From assembly GCF_014851395.1 (NCBI RefSeq), contig NW_024041150.1, positions 36,467,585 through 36,531,584 on the forward strand: a stretch of 64,000 nucleotides of DNA, given 5' to 3'. Of this stretch, positions 13,237-26,500 are shown one piece after another (within the stretch, counting starts at the first letter, position 1; every line of letters starts with the position of its first letter). This DNA comes from Micropterus salmoides (Eukaryota > Chordata > Actinopteri > Centrarchiformes > Centrarchidae). Below the pieces are notes generated by a model. The model was not told the DNA's origin. It searched no databases and saw nothing but the letters and a program-made list of their open reading frames with translations. A program made the position numbers and the translations under genes.

Positions 13237-14229
13237 TATTCAACAGACAATAACAATGATTAATATGTTCCGGTTGTAATTAAATCGTCTCCCAAAGCAA
13301 CATCAGAGAAGCCCTTTATTGTACAACGAACATTTAAAACACTGTTTCCAAAGTGATTTTACGTTACTCTTTAAGTAAGCTTAATGTAACTTTGTACTGC
13401 GGAAGTATCCACAAAATTCAAGTACGGAGCTGATGGCTCATTTACAGGACGCGAGCACTTGTGGTCACTTTCCCCCCAAGGAAGTCACTTTGTATTGAAA
13501 AGTGGTGAGGACATAAGGGCTCAGATTAGAGGCGTGATGACACACGAGAACAAGGCGAGAAGATCTTTAACACTACCTTGAAGAAATATGAAATTCTAAA
13601 ATATATAAGTGGAGGGAGGGGTCTGGGAAAATTGGAGCATTAACACTTAATTTCCTGCATTCTAGAGACATTTTCTGCTCCAATTTACAGTGGAAAAGTT
13701 TTTATTTATATAAAGGGAAACAGAAACTTCAGCTAGCAGGTGACAATTCCAGAAAATATGCAATACAAAGCACTAATAAGCAGCTTGTTTTTTTGTTTAG
13801 CTTACTATTTTGGGGCAGTTCACATGTACTTCTTTCATATTTTAACTGCTTTGCATGTTTTTATATTGGGCAAATAAACCTTTCTCAAAAACATTTTTAT
13901 TTGTTAACTTTTCTTAGTGCAAGCTATTTTTCAGAATATTTTTAACAAATGCTTTCAAAAAGTGTCGGGGACGAAATCAGCCTTTTCAAAAAGTGGTGGG
14001 GACATGTCCCCAGCATCCCCACTGTAAATTACATCTATGCTTTCCCCCCACACTTTAACTGTTACGAGCAGTGAGGGAAACCGAAATACAGCAGACAGGC
14101 TGCGAGCTGCTTTAACGCTTGTTGTTCGGTTCCTCCAGTCTGGACCAAGAGGAAAACAGTAGCCTACATGGTTCATACTGTCTTTTTTACAAACGAACCA
14201 AGATGAGCCAGCTTTGATTGTTGTTATTT

Positions 14230-14345
14230 TTAATTCAATTCAAATTTAGATATGAAGCTCCAATTTATAAGAGAAGTTATCTCATTGTCCTCTTTAGAGA
14301 GAGCAGGTCTAGACCCAACATTTCCCACCATGAGCACCAAGAAAT
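14230..14345 (+). mobile_element. Fragment of L2-like LINE 3' end
   Basis: The AATTCAATTCAA start, the GAGCAGGTCTAGACC motif and the following CCCACCA...GAGCA tract match the 3' non-coding end of the LINE at 41655-44600. Only about 115 bp remain. Confidence 0.7.
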
Positions 14346-16536
14346 AACAGATCAATGTTTGGGAGATCCTGGAAGGAGGCGGCTACAGCTGGTGTACATC
14401 CTGTTAGTGTGTGTGTGTGTGTGCAGCGGGGGGTCCTAATCCCATAGAAATACATCCACTAGAAAAGATTGTCGCCTCTCTGTCTGCAGTGTAACATGTA
14501 AAACTGGTGTCACAAGCAGGAGAATGAGAATGATAGACTATAACAGATTAGTATGCATCCCCTGAGGCTGAAATGCCAGCCCGTTCCCATTCCCAATCCC
14601 TATCAAATAGCTACGCTTGTCACGTCCTTCGATGTCTGGTACCAATGCACACGGCACCCTTTCGCGTCATACTTTAGCACACTGGGGGAAGCCCTTTAGC
14701 ATCATTGTTCAACGCTAAAAAACTATATATAACCAGAAAAGTCCAAGTAAGTAGGTGGTTTAGATGGGTGGATTGGTGGGTTAGAAACTGGACTAGGAGA
14801 CCAGTGTTTGTTTCCCGTGTGAAACAAAAATTCAGCATTAATTCCTTTTAGTGACTTTTAGTGATTTTTGTCCATGTAGTGGTTCAGAAGTGATGTACAT
14901 ATGTTGGGTTTTGTTTGTGACCATTTAAATATACAAGCAAAGAAGAAGACATTAAATAAAAACATGACTAAAGAGACTACAGACATGCTAGCATTTTCAC
15001 CAGATGATGGCGCTAGATGAAAAAGCAGAGGATCCTCCTGAGGGGAACATGAACCACATTTCATGGTAATGCATCCAAAGGTAGAGATATTTTAGTCTGG
15101 ACCGACATCACTGTGATTTACCATACTGCTTAAATAGTTTGTTAAACCTGTTAAGGAAAGGAAAAAATGGGATAATTATATTATCTTGACATATCCAATA
15201 TTTTGTTCCAATGAAAGCGACTTAAATTTTTCATTACATTGAGATAACGAGATTCGATTAAAGTGTGGATTATTTTCTTGATCAATCGATTTAGCGTTTA
15301 GTAATAGTGAAAATGCCCAAAATCTCAAGTTAAATTGCTTGTTTTGTCTATAGTCCAAAACATTCACAATCACACAGAACAAAGAAAAGCGGCCCATCCT
15401 TACAAGTGAGAAATTGGATCAATCGGTTAATTGATTAATCTAACAATCAGTTCTGCTCTGTCCACAAAAAGTCCACTGAGATAGAGATGCAAAATGTTAC
15501 TGTGTGAAAAACTGTCTGAAAATAATTAATTAATCATGGCATATTTTGACTTCCATATACACAGAAACACATAATAGCATATTATTATATATATATTTCC
15601 CCTTAAATATATAAAAAATGTTTGTAGGTATCCGACCTGCCGCTCTACATATTCTAGTTCTACATCTTTCCCCCTCCCTCCATATCCTGGACCCTGAGAT
15701 TCCTCTAAACCTCATGCTCATCCTCACAAACTTTAAACTCACTCTCACTGCTCTCTGTTGAACGACACAACAACTAAACTGGAAGAGTTTCTTTACAAAC
15801 TGAAGAAGGGGAAGAACATTAGGTTGTTGAGTTCCTGAAGGTCACTGCTCCACAAGGTAGGGATGCTCATGGATAAAATTCATCCAGTCCTTTGACTCTC
15901 ATTCATTCATTCATTCATTTGAATGAATAATATTCACTAAATGTGTTGTATCTTTTTAACAAAAATGTCATGCATAAAACTGCATTTAACATCAGCTATT
16001 GTCTTTATCTACTAACGGCGAATAAAAGATCAAAGATTATTCTGATTATTTTATCTGGATCTTTCAGTTAGGGTTGCCTCTTTTACTGAGTATTTATCAG
16101 TATTTTTGGGGACAGTTAGCTACTGGTTAAATTGGGTGTTAAACCAGTATTCAATCTTGTCTTCTTATTGCTATTTACTTTTGTCTTAAATTTGTATTTG
16201 ATTTAAACAAATTTACAAAATTATGAGTAAATATTATTATTATTATTATTATTACTATGTTCATATTTTCATGATGCACTAAAAATGTGCACAGGTGGGC
16301 TGAAATTTGCATTGATGGCCAGAATTAAAGGACGTCTGATGATGTCCTATATTTTTCTAATTGTTAACAAATTGAAAAAATGACAACAATGACTTCATCT
16401 GCTAACAGGTATTCTGTCTGTGTTCAAAGCCTAATATATCTTAAAGCCATCCATTATGTATTTAGACTAATTTCTCCTACTAATAGAAAGTTTGGGGAAT
16501 TGTCTCCACTGTCTGTCTTTGCTTGTGCGTGTAGAG

Positions 16537-19500
16537 ATGCAGCCTACCCTCAACTGCTTCGGGGTGGGCTTGGTCTTATTCTCATTGGCTCCGTCCACGA
16601 TGACGTTCTCCCGCGGTGCCAGCCACGCCTCCTGTCAGGAGATGATTCCCGGCCACATCCGTGCTCAACCCCAGAACCTGCAGCACAACCACGTCACCCT
16701 GCGCGCATCCGCATCTTCTTACCTGCCTGGACAGTTAGTATCAGGTAGTACGGACACCCTTTTCCAGAAAAAACGCCTAAAATAGCATACCCAAAATGAA
16801 TCAGGAATAACTCCTCAACCATTTGGCCTAGATGCATAATTCTGGTCTCCTTTGAATGAGATGCAAAAATGGTTAAAATAAGATCATGAGAATGAGCGTA
16901 TGAAATGTAAAATAGGAGAAAACTGACCAAAGTCGACGAAGAGTCCATCTTCAGGCAAAGGAAAAGGCTCCAGCTTGTCACAACACAAACGTTGTTATAT
17001 TCAGCTGAAACCCCAAATTTGCATATACACACACGCACAGACAAGTTTTTTCCCTTTGTCATTCTTCCTGGCTGCCTCTGTGGTTTTCCAGGTTTGTCAA
17101 AGCATAGTAATTTATATAATTATCTTGGTCTCAAAGCTATAACATCTAAGCTATCTGGCTGAGCCATGGGCAGACAAGCTGATACATATCTCCTGTTCAG
17201 CTGTTCTCAAACTATGTGAACACACAAATGACAGCTTCCACATTAAACATACAATATAACACACAAACAATATAGCTGTGATTCCTGGATACACACCCTT
17301 CATCTCCATCTGAGCTTTTATAGATCAAAACACTTTAGTCATTCCTCTCAAGTCTATGCCAAACATTTTCTATATCATACTCAAATAGATTATTCAAACA
17401 CAGAAACACAGAAGCACTATATGGACAAAAGTTCTGGGACACCTCTTTCCCAATACTTTTGGGAGGTGCTCTCTTTTGATGGTCTGGTCTTTGATGGACC
17501 CATCCTGACCTCAATCCCATCCAACATCTTTGGGATGAACTAGAAAGGAGAGTGCAAGTCAGGCCTTCTCATCCAACATCAGTGTCTGACCTCATAAATG
17601 CTCTTCTTAATAAACGGGCAAAAATTCCCACAGACAAACTCCAAAATCTTGTAGAAAGCCTTCTCAGAAGAGCGGAAGCTGTTATAGCTGCAAAGGGGGG
17701 ACCAACTGAATAATGATGCCTATGGATTTAGAACAGGATGTCATAAAAGTATGTGTAGGTGTCCACCTACTTTTGTGTATGTTCTTCATAAAAATGGCAC
17801 ATTTATTTTTGCAGTGCATAGTGATTTTTGTTTTTTAAACATCAAAAGCCAGGACAGTGGGGAAATGTTTGTACCTATCTGTCAGTCTCTCAAGCACGAC
17901 ATCTGCAAACGTCAACAATTCTTCAAAGAAGTTTTCTTTTTCTTGGCGTCATGCTAAGACACAACTTTTAGTCTGATGGCAAAACATTCCTGCATGTCGT
18001 TTGTTCAAAAAGGTTCATAAGTCATAATTGTCCTCCTGAGCAAATACTGGCCCTTATAGTTATAATTTCCTTAATATAATGTACATCTCTAAATCCAAAT
18101 TCACCTTTTTACACACTGCTTTGCAAAATTGTTCCACCAACTTGATCTTAAAACTACTACAGTAATTTTAACTGTTAATTAATTGCAAAGGTGGAAAGTA
18201 ACGAATTACAATTACTCATGTTACTGTAATTGAGTAGCTATTTTGTGTACTTGTACTTTTTAAAGTAGTTTTTTTAAATCTGTAATTTTACGTTTACTTA
18301 AGTATGATGTGTTTAAAGTATTATACTTCACTGTTCGCTAGATTTTCAATCACATCTGTCACTGACCTCGCAACCACTTTGCTTTCAAGTGCAAGAGAAC
18401 AACAGCTTTTTCATGCACTGTAAGCTGTGAAAAAAGTTATTGGCTTCAACCCGCGACCGTGGAAAAAACAAAACAACAACCCTCAAAGATCGCTTCCTCC
18501 TCATATCACTCTGCCAGCCTTGACTGGTACTAACTTTAATTAACAGGCAAGGTGGACCATGTAATGTAGTTCCTATTAAAGCTTAGAAACTGATTACAAC
18601 ATACAGATATAGTTAACATTACTTAAATCATGCAACGTATTTCAGTAAATGGAGTAATCTATAAAATAAATCTTAACAAAAATAAATCTCATCTTACAAT
18701 AGTGTCAAAACTGGTTTATTAAAGAGGTGGTATTAGCCTCATTTTCAGGTTCAAAATCTTATTTAGGGGATGTACCAGATCAGGTTTACTTGGTTTCATT
18801 TTCAAAAAACACCATACTTTTGTCATACTGCACATTGCTGCAGCTCCTCTTTTCACCCTGTGTTAAACGCTTCGTTTTAGCTATGGAGTGATGCATCTTG
18901 TCTCTAAATGATCTTTGTTGGGAGTTGCACATGCGCAGTTCCTAGTTAAGGATGACTAGCAGAAGCAGAATAGGGCGGGTCAGTGAGAAGCCGGTAAACA
19001 CGGCTTCGGTTCAGCTGTACATGTTCCCATTACCTGCTTAGCAACATGGACTGGAGCAAGAGTTTCAGAGGGGTGAATTATTTATCTGTAAAAAATGTAT
19101 CTTTCATCCATAAAGTTTCAACTGAGCTCTGTCTCTACATCCCTTTCATCCCTGTGATGTCACAGGACTACAGATGTTTAGAGCAGTGTTTTCTGTGGGA
19201 GATGGGAACTCCCTTTGGGCTGGACTTCAAACCTATGCAAACCTATTACATGTTCATCTTGCAAAAGTTAAACATATGGCAATTATTTTTGAAAGTCTGG
19301 CCCCCACAGTGTCTTCTTAGAAAAATTCATGCCCTTGAACAAAATGTAGTTGAGGACACCTGATGTAGGCCTAGAGGTCAGTAGTAGCCTACTTCCATAG
19401 TTTGGTAAGATGTTTGCTCTAAATAGCCTAAAAGACATCAGTGCATGACAATGTTGGTTGGCATTAGCAAATTGCTGGTAACTAGTTAATTATTATACTA

Positions 19501-22500
19501 ACACTTTTGATGTCCCATTAAAATTACCTCCTGTTTGAATGTAAATAGGGATATGACTTCATATACAGTCCAGTGTTTTCAGTTCTGCCAAAGTTTCTTA
19601 ATGAAGCGAAAACATTCTCAAACTTCTCATTATAACAAAAACTGTCTCTAATGTTGTTTTTTGCCATTGTTTTGTTAAAGTTTCTGTCAAACAAACTAAA
19701 TTGAAAGCCCAATATGGCTTTGTACCCTTATCAAATCACAAAAGACTGCAATTTAATTAAATAAGTATAACAGGTATAAATAGGTTATTTTAAATGAGCT
19801 ACTTTTACTTTTTATACCATTAATTGTACTTGTACTTAAGTAAAAGGTCTTTAAAATAATAATACTGTTACTTAAGTACAATATTGTTCTACTCTTTCCA
19901 CCTCTGATTAATTGTTTAAAGAAGTAGAAGAAGAAGAAAAAATAGGACCACAATGGAAATAAGCCATCTGGCTTTCTTGTGTTTTTATCCTTTTGATGGT
20001 ATCTGTAGCTGGGGCATGTCATGTTGGAGGCACTTTTTATATTTACAATCAATAAAGAAGCTCAATCAATCAATCAACGAAGGACTAACAACTTACTTCT
20101 ACCACTTACTTCAACTTCAACTTAACAATTAATCTACAAATAACTTAGAACTTAACCTTCCTCTACCTACTGGGATAGTAAGTCACATGTACTTAAATAT
20201 CTGTCAATGAACTCACCAATATATATATAAATAGCAACTAACTGATTGATTTTCACCTCCAGGGACTATTTATAACTGTTGACTGTTCATTAACTCACTA
20301 TATGTTACTGAGGTACTTTTTATAAAATAAAATAACCTGCCTGGACAGATATTTAGTGGTACAAGAACAACTAGTTTAATGTCTGTTTCTTTGTTTATGT
20401 GCTTGTGTTCTCAGTAACTGTTCGAAGCTCTCGGGACTTCATGGGTTTCCTGCTCCAGGCTCGCAGTGTGGAGGGTGCTGGGGGCAGGGCTGGGGTTGGG
20501 TTCAAGGCCAGAAAGGGAGTTGGAGCTGGGGTCAGGTCTACGAGAGTGGGCCCGGTGCTGGTGGGTGGCTCCTGGACCGTAACTCCCCCTGGCACACACA
20601 CTCTGCGCTGCCTCTCGGAGGGCGACACCCTCACACACACTGACAAACAGCCGAAGAGAAACCTCTCGTTTGTGTGGAGGGCTCCTGATGTACCCATGGG
20701 AGACATCAGGTTCTAGTGAGTATGAGCCTACCATCTGTACAAGTTCAAGGTTGTAAATGATCACTATCATAACTAGCAGTCGAATATTTACTAAAGACAA
20801 ATACTGGTGAATTCATTTGTTGCCAAACATTTTTGGGAATTTTTGATCAATTGCATACCCATTATTCAGCAATGAAGAAACCTCTTTGTCTGTCATTCCA
20901 GCATCACAGTGGTGCAGTCTTACTTTGTGTACTGGGCAGGTATTTCGTCCGCAGTGGTGCGTGATGGGAGTCATAGTCATTGGAGTGGGAGTAACATCAC
21001 AGGGGTGGATGAGAGAAATTCAATTTCTGCACCACAGGAAGATGAAGTTGCTGCTCTGCAAGGTATGCAACTTGTGTAATGCTGAATGAACATACAGTAT
21101 ATCCAATAAAAAGACAGGTTTGTACACGTGTATTTACCTCCAGTTTCAGGAAGAAGTTGTTTGTAGTGCGAATTTCAGAGAATGATATATAAGTCATCTG
21201 ATGCAACTCCAGGCCAGGGCAAAACACAAACTAGGCATTGTGCAATGACTATCTTTCTGTTTCTCTATCCACACCTCATCCTAAATAATACCTTGCTCTT
21301 CTTACCTTGTTGGCTCACAGCTCTCAGAACCGTTACATCATCAAACAAACAAACAAACAAGACAGCCAGCCCTGCGACAACCCTCAGACCACCTGCACCA
21401 ACAATCAATGGAACCGACAGATACACCAAGTCACCATTAACAGAAGTCACTCGTCCAGCCATGGAGATTAATAGCTCTGTGACTTTGGCAACTCTTGGAC
21501 TCTCTTGGATTGAAAGCAACAGCTCAGTGACTTTAGGATCTCTTCGAAATGCTACTAAAGGTGGTGAGAATGACACCTATGCGACTTCAGGATTCCTCTC
21601 AAGTGTGACTGGATTCCTCTCAAGTGTGACTGAAGAGGCAGGTGCTGTTCATACCGAGGACCCGAAGAGCTCTCTTTTCTCTTCCAGCCACCTTCGTTTC
21701 ACAGACTCTTTCTCCTCAGCCGAGGCTAAAGGGATGGACTCTACTACCAGTCTTCTGCCCAACATCACAGTGCAAAACACAACCAGTATTCTTTCTCTGC
21801 TACACTCCCTTGCTTCCCTACCCCCTCTGAAGGATGTTGGGATGGAAAGAAAAGATGCAAAGAGAAACTTCCATGATCCAAAGCTGCCCACTATTCCCGA
21901 AACAAAAGACACAGCATTAAATCCCCAAACCTCCACCATGGTTATACCTTTAACAAGTCATAGCTTCCACAATTTAAATTTCCCAAGGCCGATATCCCAG
22001 AATCCAAAAGGACCAATCCAGGACCAAACTAGTCCAGTAAAGTTTAAGACCCAGAGCAGTCCATCACATCCCTGGAGGAATAGCCTAACCACGTCTAAAA
22101 TTAGTCTAATCAAGGATGAAATGGATAGCCAGACCCTGATCCAGCCTCAGAATCCTCATCTCAAGGCATTAGTCCACTCCCAAACTGGTACAAGTCAGTC
22201 CTTTCCCGAGTCCCACACAACTTCATCCCACACTCAGGCCCACCTTCAGTCCCAAGCAAAGATCAAAACCATGAGCCCCATCTTTGTTGCCATTCCTCCA
22301 TCTTTTTCCACACCTCATTCTTCATCCTTTTCTTCCACCCATACGTTGCCTGCCTCTTCCCCTGTACACTCTAGTTCTACCACTCATCGCACCGAAAGTT
22401 CAACGCTGGTATCCATACAAACTGCTTCAACCCATGCGTCTATCTCATCTTCTCCCTCTTCCTTGAAGAACCAATCCACAACAGCTCCAGCCCTTTCTGC

Positions 22501-23517
22501 CCTCCCCTCTCCTTCCCCGATCTCCATTCCTCCTTATTTTCCCTCTGTCCAACCCTCCACATTTTACCCTATGCCCTCGTATGTAACTTCTTCTACCAAA
22601 CCCTCCTTAAACTCTTCCCACAATCCTTCCTCAGTCCCATTATCTACTTCTTCCTCATCTCTTCTTTATCTCCCCCCAATCTATCACAAGTTCAACCTTT
22701 TCCTCACCTTCTTCTTCCACCATCTCCCCAGCCCTCGCCTCCTCCACCATTGCCTCATCAGCTTATTCCATTTCTTCTGCTCCTTCTTTCCATTCGTCAT
22801 CTCATTTTTTATCACCAGTCCCTACTTCTACCTCAGCATCTTCACTGGGTTCCTCATCTTTCTCCAACTCGTCTGCTATTTCTTCTTTGGTGTCCTCCCA
22901 GTCTACCACCCCTCACCCAGAACCCTCTCCAGCTCCCCGTCGCTCTCTCTTCAACCCGCTCACATCCACCGCCTCACCTGTGCCTTCCCAACAACTCACC
23001 CTAGGTCAGAGGTTGCAAATCCAGAGCCACATTGCATCATATGATCCTGAGCCCAACCTCAACCCACCAACACCAAGATCAATGGTTCACCCAAACCCCA
23101 AACCCAATCCAAACCATGACCCAGACCCTCAAACTAAATACAGGCCATGAGTTGAAACCACACCCTCCCAACACGGATACTAAACCCAAAACCAAACATC
23201 CCTCTGGAAAGCCAGACAGGGAAGGGAAGTATCCAGACATAACTCCCAGACACAGTGCCTGGGAGCTGGGCATGCTCCTGGGCTGTTCAGCTACCTTGGG
23301 CATGGTGCTGGTGATCGGCATAAGGTACATGTACCGTCAGGCCTGTGCCAAACGGACAGAGGTGACACTGAACGACAGGGAGAGAGAGTATGGGAGGGGA
23401 GAGCGAGGGCTGATCCATGTCCAGGAGTGTGGAGATTTGGTCAGAGTCCGGAAAATCAGAGAGAACAGTTTTGTGCTCCTTGCAGAGTATGACATACTGG
23501 CACCGCCTGGTGACTGA
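16537..23517 (+). CDS. reeld1: Reeler-domain, mucin-like type I membrane protein (REELD1-like)
   Basis: Four exons with consistent phases: 16537-16744, 20415-20715, 20902-21062, 21321-23517. Exon 1 encodes a signal peptide (MQPTLNCFGVGLVLFSLAPS) and the first part of a Reeler domain (CQEMIPGHIRAQPQN, HVTLRASASSYLPGQLVS). Exon 2 continues it (RDFMGFLLQARS, GSWTVTP, LSFVWRAPDVPMGDIRF) and exon 3 ends it (ITVVQSYFVYWAG). Exon 4 encodes a long Ser/Thr/Pro-rich, mucin-like stalk, a membrane segment (LGCSATLGMVLVIGIRYMY, about 23275-23330) and a basic-charged tail ending SFVLLAEYDILAPPGD. Reading frame is lost twice in exon 4 (about 22650 and 23125), both at homopolymers where the 3531-6564 copy differs. 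Identity as REELD1 rests on domain order and on its place next to SLC10A7, which I recall as its mammalian neighbour. Molecular function is unknown. Confidence 0.82.
17415..17780 (+). mobile_element. Deleted Tc1-like transposon with transposase C-terminus
   Basis: The left end CACTATATGGACAAAAGT and right end GTCCACCTACTTTTGTG are inverted relatives. Translated with small frame breaks, the interior gives the C-terminal part of a Tc1 transposase, including a WDELERRV-type segment and a conserved NLVESLLRRAEAVIAAKGG-like end. It sits in intron 1 of the Reeler-domain gene. The catalytic core is deleted. Confidence 0.75.
18186..19906. mobile_element. 1.7-kb hAT-type element with 8-bp target duplication
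   Basis: The ends are inverted repeats: CAAAGGTGGAAAGTA at 18186 and, read from the right end, CAGAGGTGGAAAGAGTA. Both flanks carry the identical octamer ATTAATTG (18178-18185 and 19907-19914), the 8-bp duplication length of the hAT superfamily. I found no transposase frame, so it is non-autonomous. It lies in intron 1 of the Reeler-domain gene; the inverted duplication starts 17 bases beyond its right end. Confidence 0.85.
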
Positions 23518-26500
23518 AATACAGGCCACATACATGGATAAGTTTTAGGTACCAAAATGTTTCTTGACAGTGACCTTAATTATTGGAAGCTAGTTAGCCT
23601 AGCTTTCCTTTTTCCAGTAGCTTTTTCAAGTCAAGCTAGCTTAGAGCAGTCTAAACATAAAGGTTCTAAATAAATAAAACAAGACTGATTTTATATATTC
23701 AGGCATGTGATTGGCATAGGGCAAAAAATGCAGGAAAATATACTGAAACCACCCGACGATTAAACTGGTGGCGGCTCTAATATGGAAGGTAAAGCAGAAC
23801 CCATGACAATAAGTTATTTAATGGATGTGTTGCAGTGGGAATCAAAGACAAGGGTCTAATCCACTGCGTCATCGCAACCTCTCTATAATAATTATTATTT
23901 TGTATTCATTTTTACCAAACTTCAACAGCTAAATGTGAAACATGAAACATGAAATAATTGAGTCTATAACTAAATGATGTAACTACTAACTTTCAAATTA
24001 GTTCAGTTGAACTTAATAGATGATTTTTAATGAATAAGAGACAGCAGCAAAGGTTGTTGCCTGTTTAAGACCTGGTGGCCTGACTGTTAAAGAAATACTT
24101 ATATTCTTCAGGAAACTCAAACAGCTGATCAGTCTCTATCTGTTGGAAACTGTAGAAAAAAGTTTGACATTTAAACTCTGCCAGCGGGCGGGCGTGTGCG
24201 TGAGACGAGAACGACCGCGACAGTTTAACGCGCCAGTTACACGGTAGCCGTTGCCATGGTTACCTGGCGGAGCGCTTGTTTGCCTGTCTGTTGATGAGGA
24301 GCGCAGAGCGACCCGTGTGAAAAGGCCTTATATAGCCTAAACCCTGTCACAACCGTTCACAAGAGATTAATTAATAACGTGCCAAAACCTTTAATAAGGA
24401 CGACTTAAAAAGCAACCATTCACACAGCAAAGTGTATAGGCTACATGAGTGATCAATAGACAACAATGTCAAAGTAAACATTAGACACAGCCTCTAACAA
24501 GCAATAATCAAAACATTCCCAATTTATCTGTTCCTTATTGTCAACTCAGTGTTGGGCAAGTTACTCAGAAATAATATTACCTACTAGTTACTTACCATAG
24601 GCTATAGACCTACTCCTTAAAAAAGTAATATTAGCTACTCTACTTAGGCCCACTGCTGGGTGATAGCCTATCATAACGCCACTCTCTCCCGACGAGTGCA
24701 GGCATCACTGGCAGCAGCGGCCGGAGTTTCTCTCCTTTAGCTGATGCTTCAATTAGCCTTAGTATAAATGTAACATTAGAACTGTTCGCGGTTGAAAACT
24801 TTTTGCTGGTCGCACAAAGGTTACAACGGACGACAATGTTCTTTGCATCTTAGACTGTGACACAGTAATGGCGACAACATTACTTACAGCTGTCGAAAAT
24901 ACCTCTCTGTCCCTGTTCTCCAGTTGTCCTTTAGCTTCTTGGCTAACAGCTGACTAAGGTCCAGTGCCGCTGAGCTGCAGCGCGGTCGCGCATGCACGTC
25001 AGGGATGGTGCGTTCAGTAGCGCAGCGTTACTTGGATTAGTAACTGTAATAATGTAACTGTTTTGGAAATAGTAATCCGTTACATTACTCTTTACTGGGC
25101 ATCACATTTTCAGGTCGGAAAATCCGGAATTCCGGATAAATCACATCCCTGTATATTTTTGCCACAGTAGCGTTGTAATTATTGATGTCAATGTTTGCAT
25201 CATGGTCCAGAGCACAGTACCTTGACAGCTTCAGGCCAGATTGCTTTGTAATTTGTTTTAATCAATCCCCAGACCCTCACCTTTTGTTTTGCACCACATT
25301 CAGTTTAAAATGTTTCCTTCAACAAATCTTTGATGCTTGACAAAGTATTTTATTAAGTATTGTGGCAGATTGTCACGAAATTAGCTGTGGATTTTCATGA
25401 TCCTCAGAGGATGAATCATCTTGGGTTACTATTTAGTCTAACCTTTCGTCAAGCACCACCAGCCAGACTCCCACACAAAAATGTAATGACTGCAGTGAAA
25501 TCTACTGAGCACCTTCAAGCTCTCCGGGAGATGAACCCGAAAATATCAACTTTGGGACTGACACTTGTAGCTACACAGCCTATATCAGTCTATATCAGCA
25601 ATTTTAGCATGTGGTTTGTTCCTACCACATTTGTACTGTGAGTCTTTGCAGCTAGAGGCCATTATCAGGAGTTTTATTCTTGTTTTCAGTTTCCTTTTGG
25701 AGTTTTCTAAATAGCTTGTGCTTAAGTAAATGTTCTTGGCTAAGTCTATTTCACTCTAGAGATTTCTGCATCCACATGTTTAGAGAACTAAAACCACAAT
25801 CTGCTTACTGAAAAATAGCAGGACACTTAACACTACAGACAGGGCTTCGATGACACACACCATTTGGTGGATGCTTTTTTGTTTGTTTTTGAGTATGCAT
25901 TAGAAATATAGGTAGAAACTGCATAAACATACACACAATTATGAGGACAGGGACACAAGGGCTGTCTAGCTGTTTGACTGTATAATTAGATAACATATTA
26001 GTATAAATGTAGGATTTGCATGCTGACAGTTATAACCAACAAATACCTACATTGTAATTGGGATTTTGTCCCATTGATATTCATGTACATGTTGTATAAC
26101 CAAAGAAGTAAATCTGAAACATCACTAATATTAAACATTTATTTGTAAATTGTCATAAATCATTTGGATGCACTGAATAATAAAGTATATTTTCAGTATT
26201 ATCCATTGTATGTTTCTTTGTTTTAGCTTTTGTTGTGTGAGCTTTTATGGATGGCAGTGCTAGTTGCTTAGTCATTTCAAATCACTTGGGTCTGGTTGCG
26301 TGTTAGAAGTGGCACAAGGCCTCCAGGGTCTGTTGGCAGGGCTTTCCCTGTCTCATTCTATTATTTCTTCATTCAAATGATGTGAAAAAAGTGCCATCTG
26401 TCCAGAAAAGTTGTGTAGATGAAATTAATAAGCTGCCTGAGTAATTCCCTGAGTGTTTTTCCCCATTTGGTCAGACAAATACATCAATCTATTCCAAACT

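Larger units (their letters stand above)
11436..16536. other. Gene-free upstream region of the Reeler-domain gene
   Basis: No supported exon. Recognisable contents are the hairpin at 11998-12035, a repeat-like tract 12040-12360, a short MITE at 13054-13236, a fragment of the L2-like LINE 3' end at about 14230-14345, and a fish interspersed repeat at about 14990-15095 related to bases 115-260. Short tandem repeats are (CATT)n near 15900 and (ATT)n near 16235. Confidence 0.6.
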
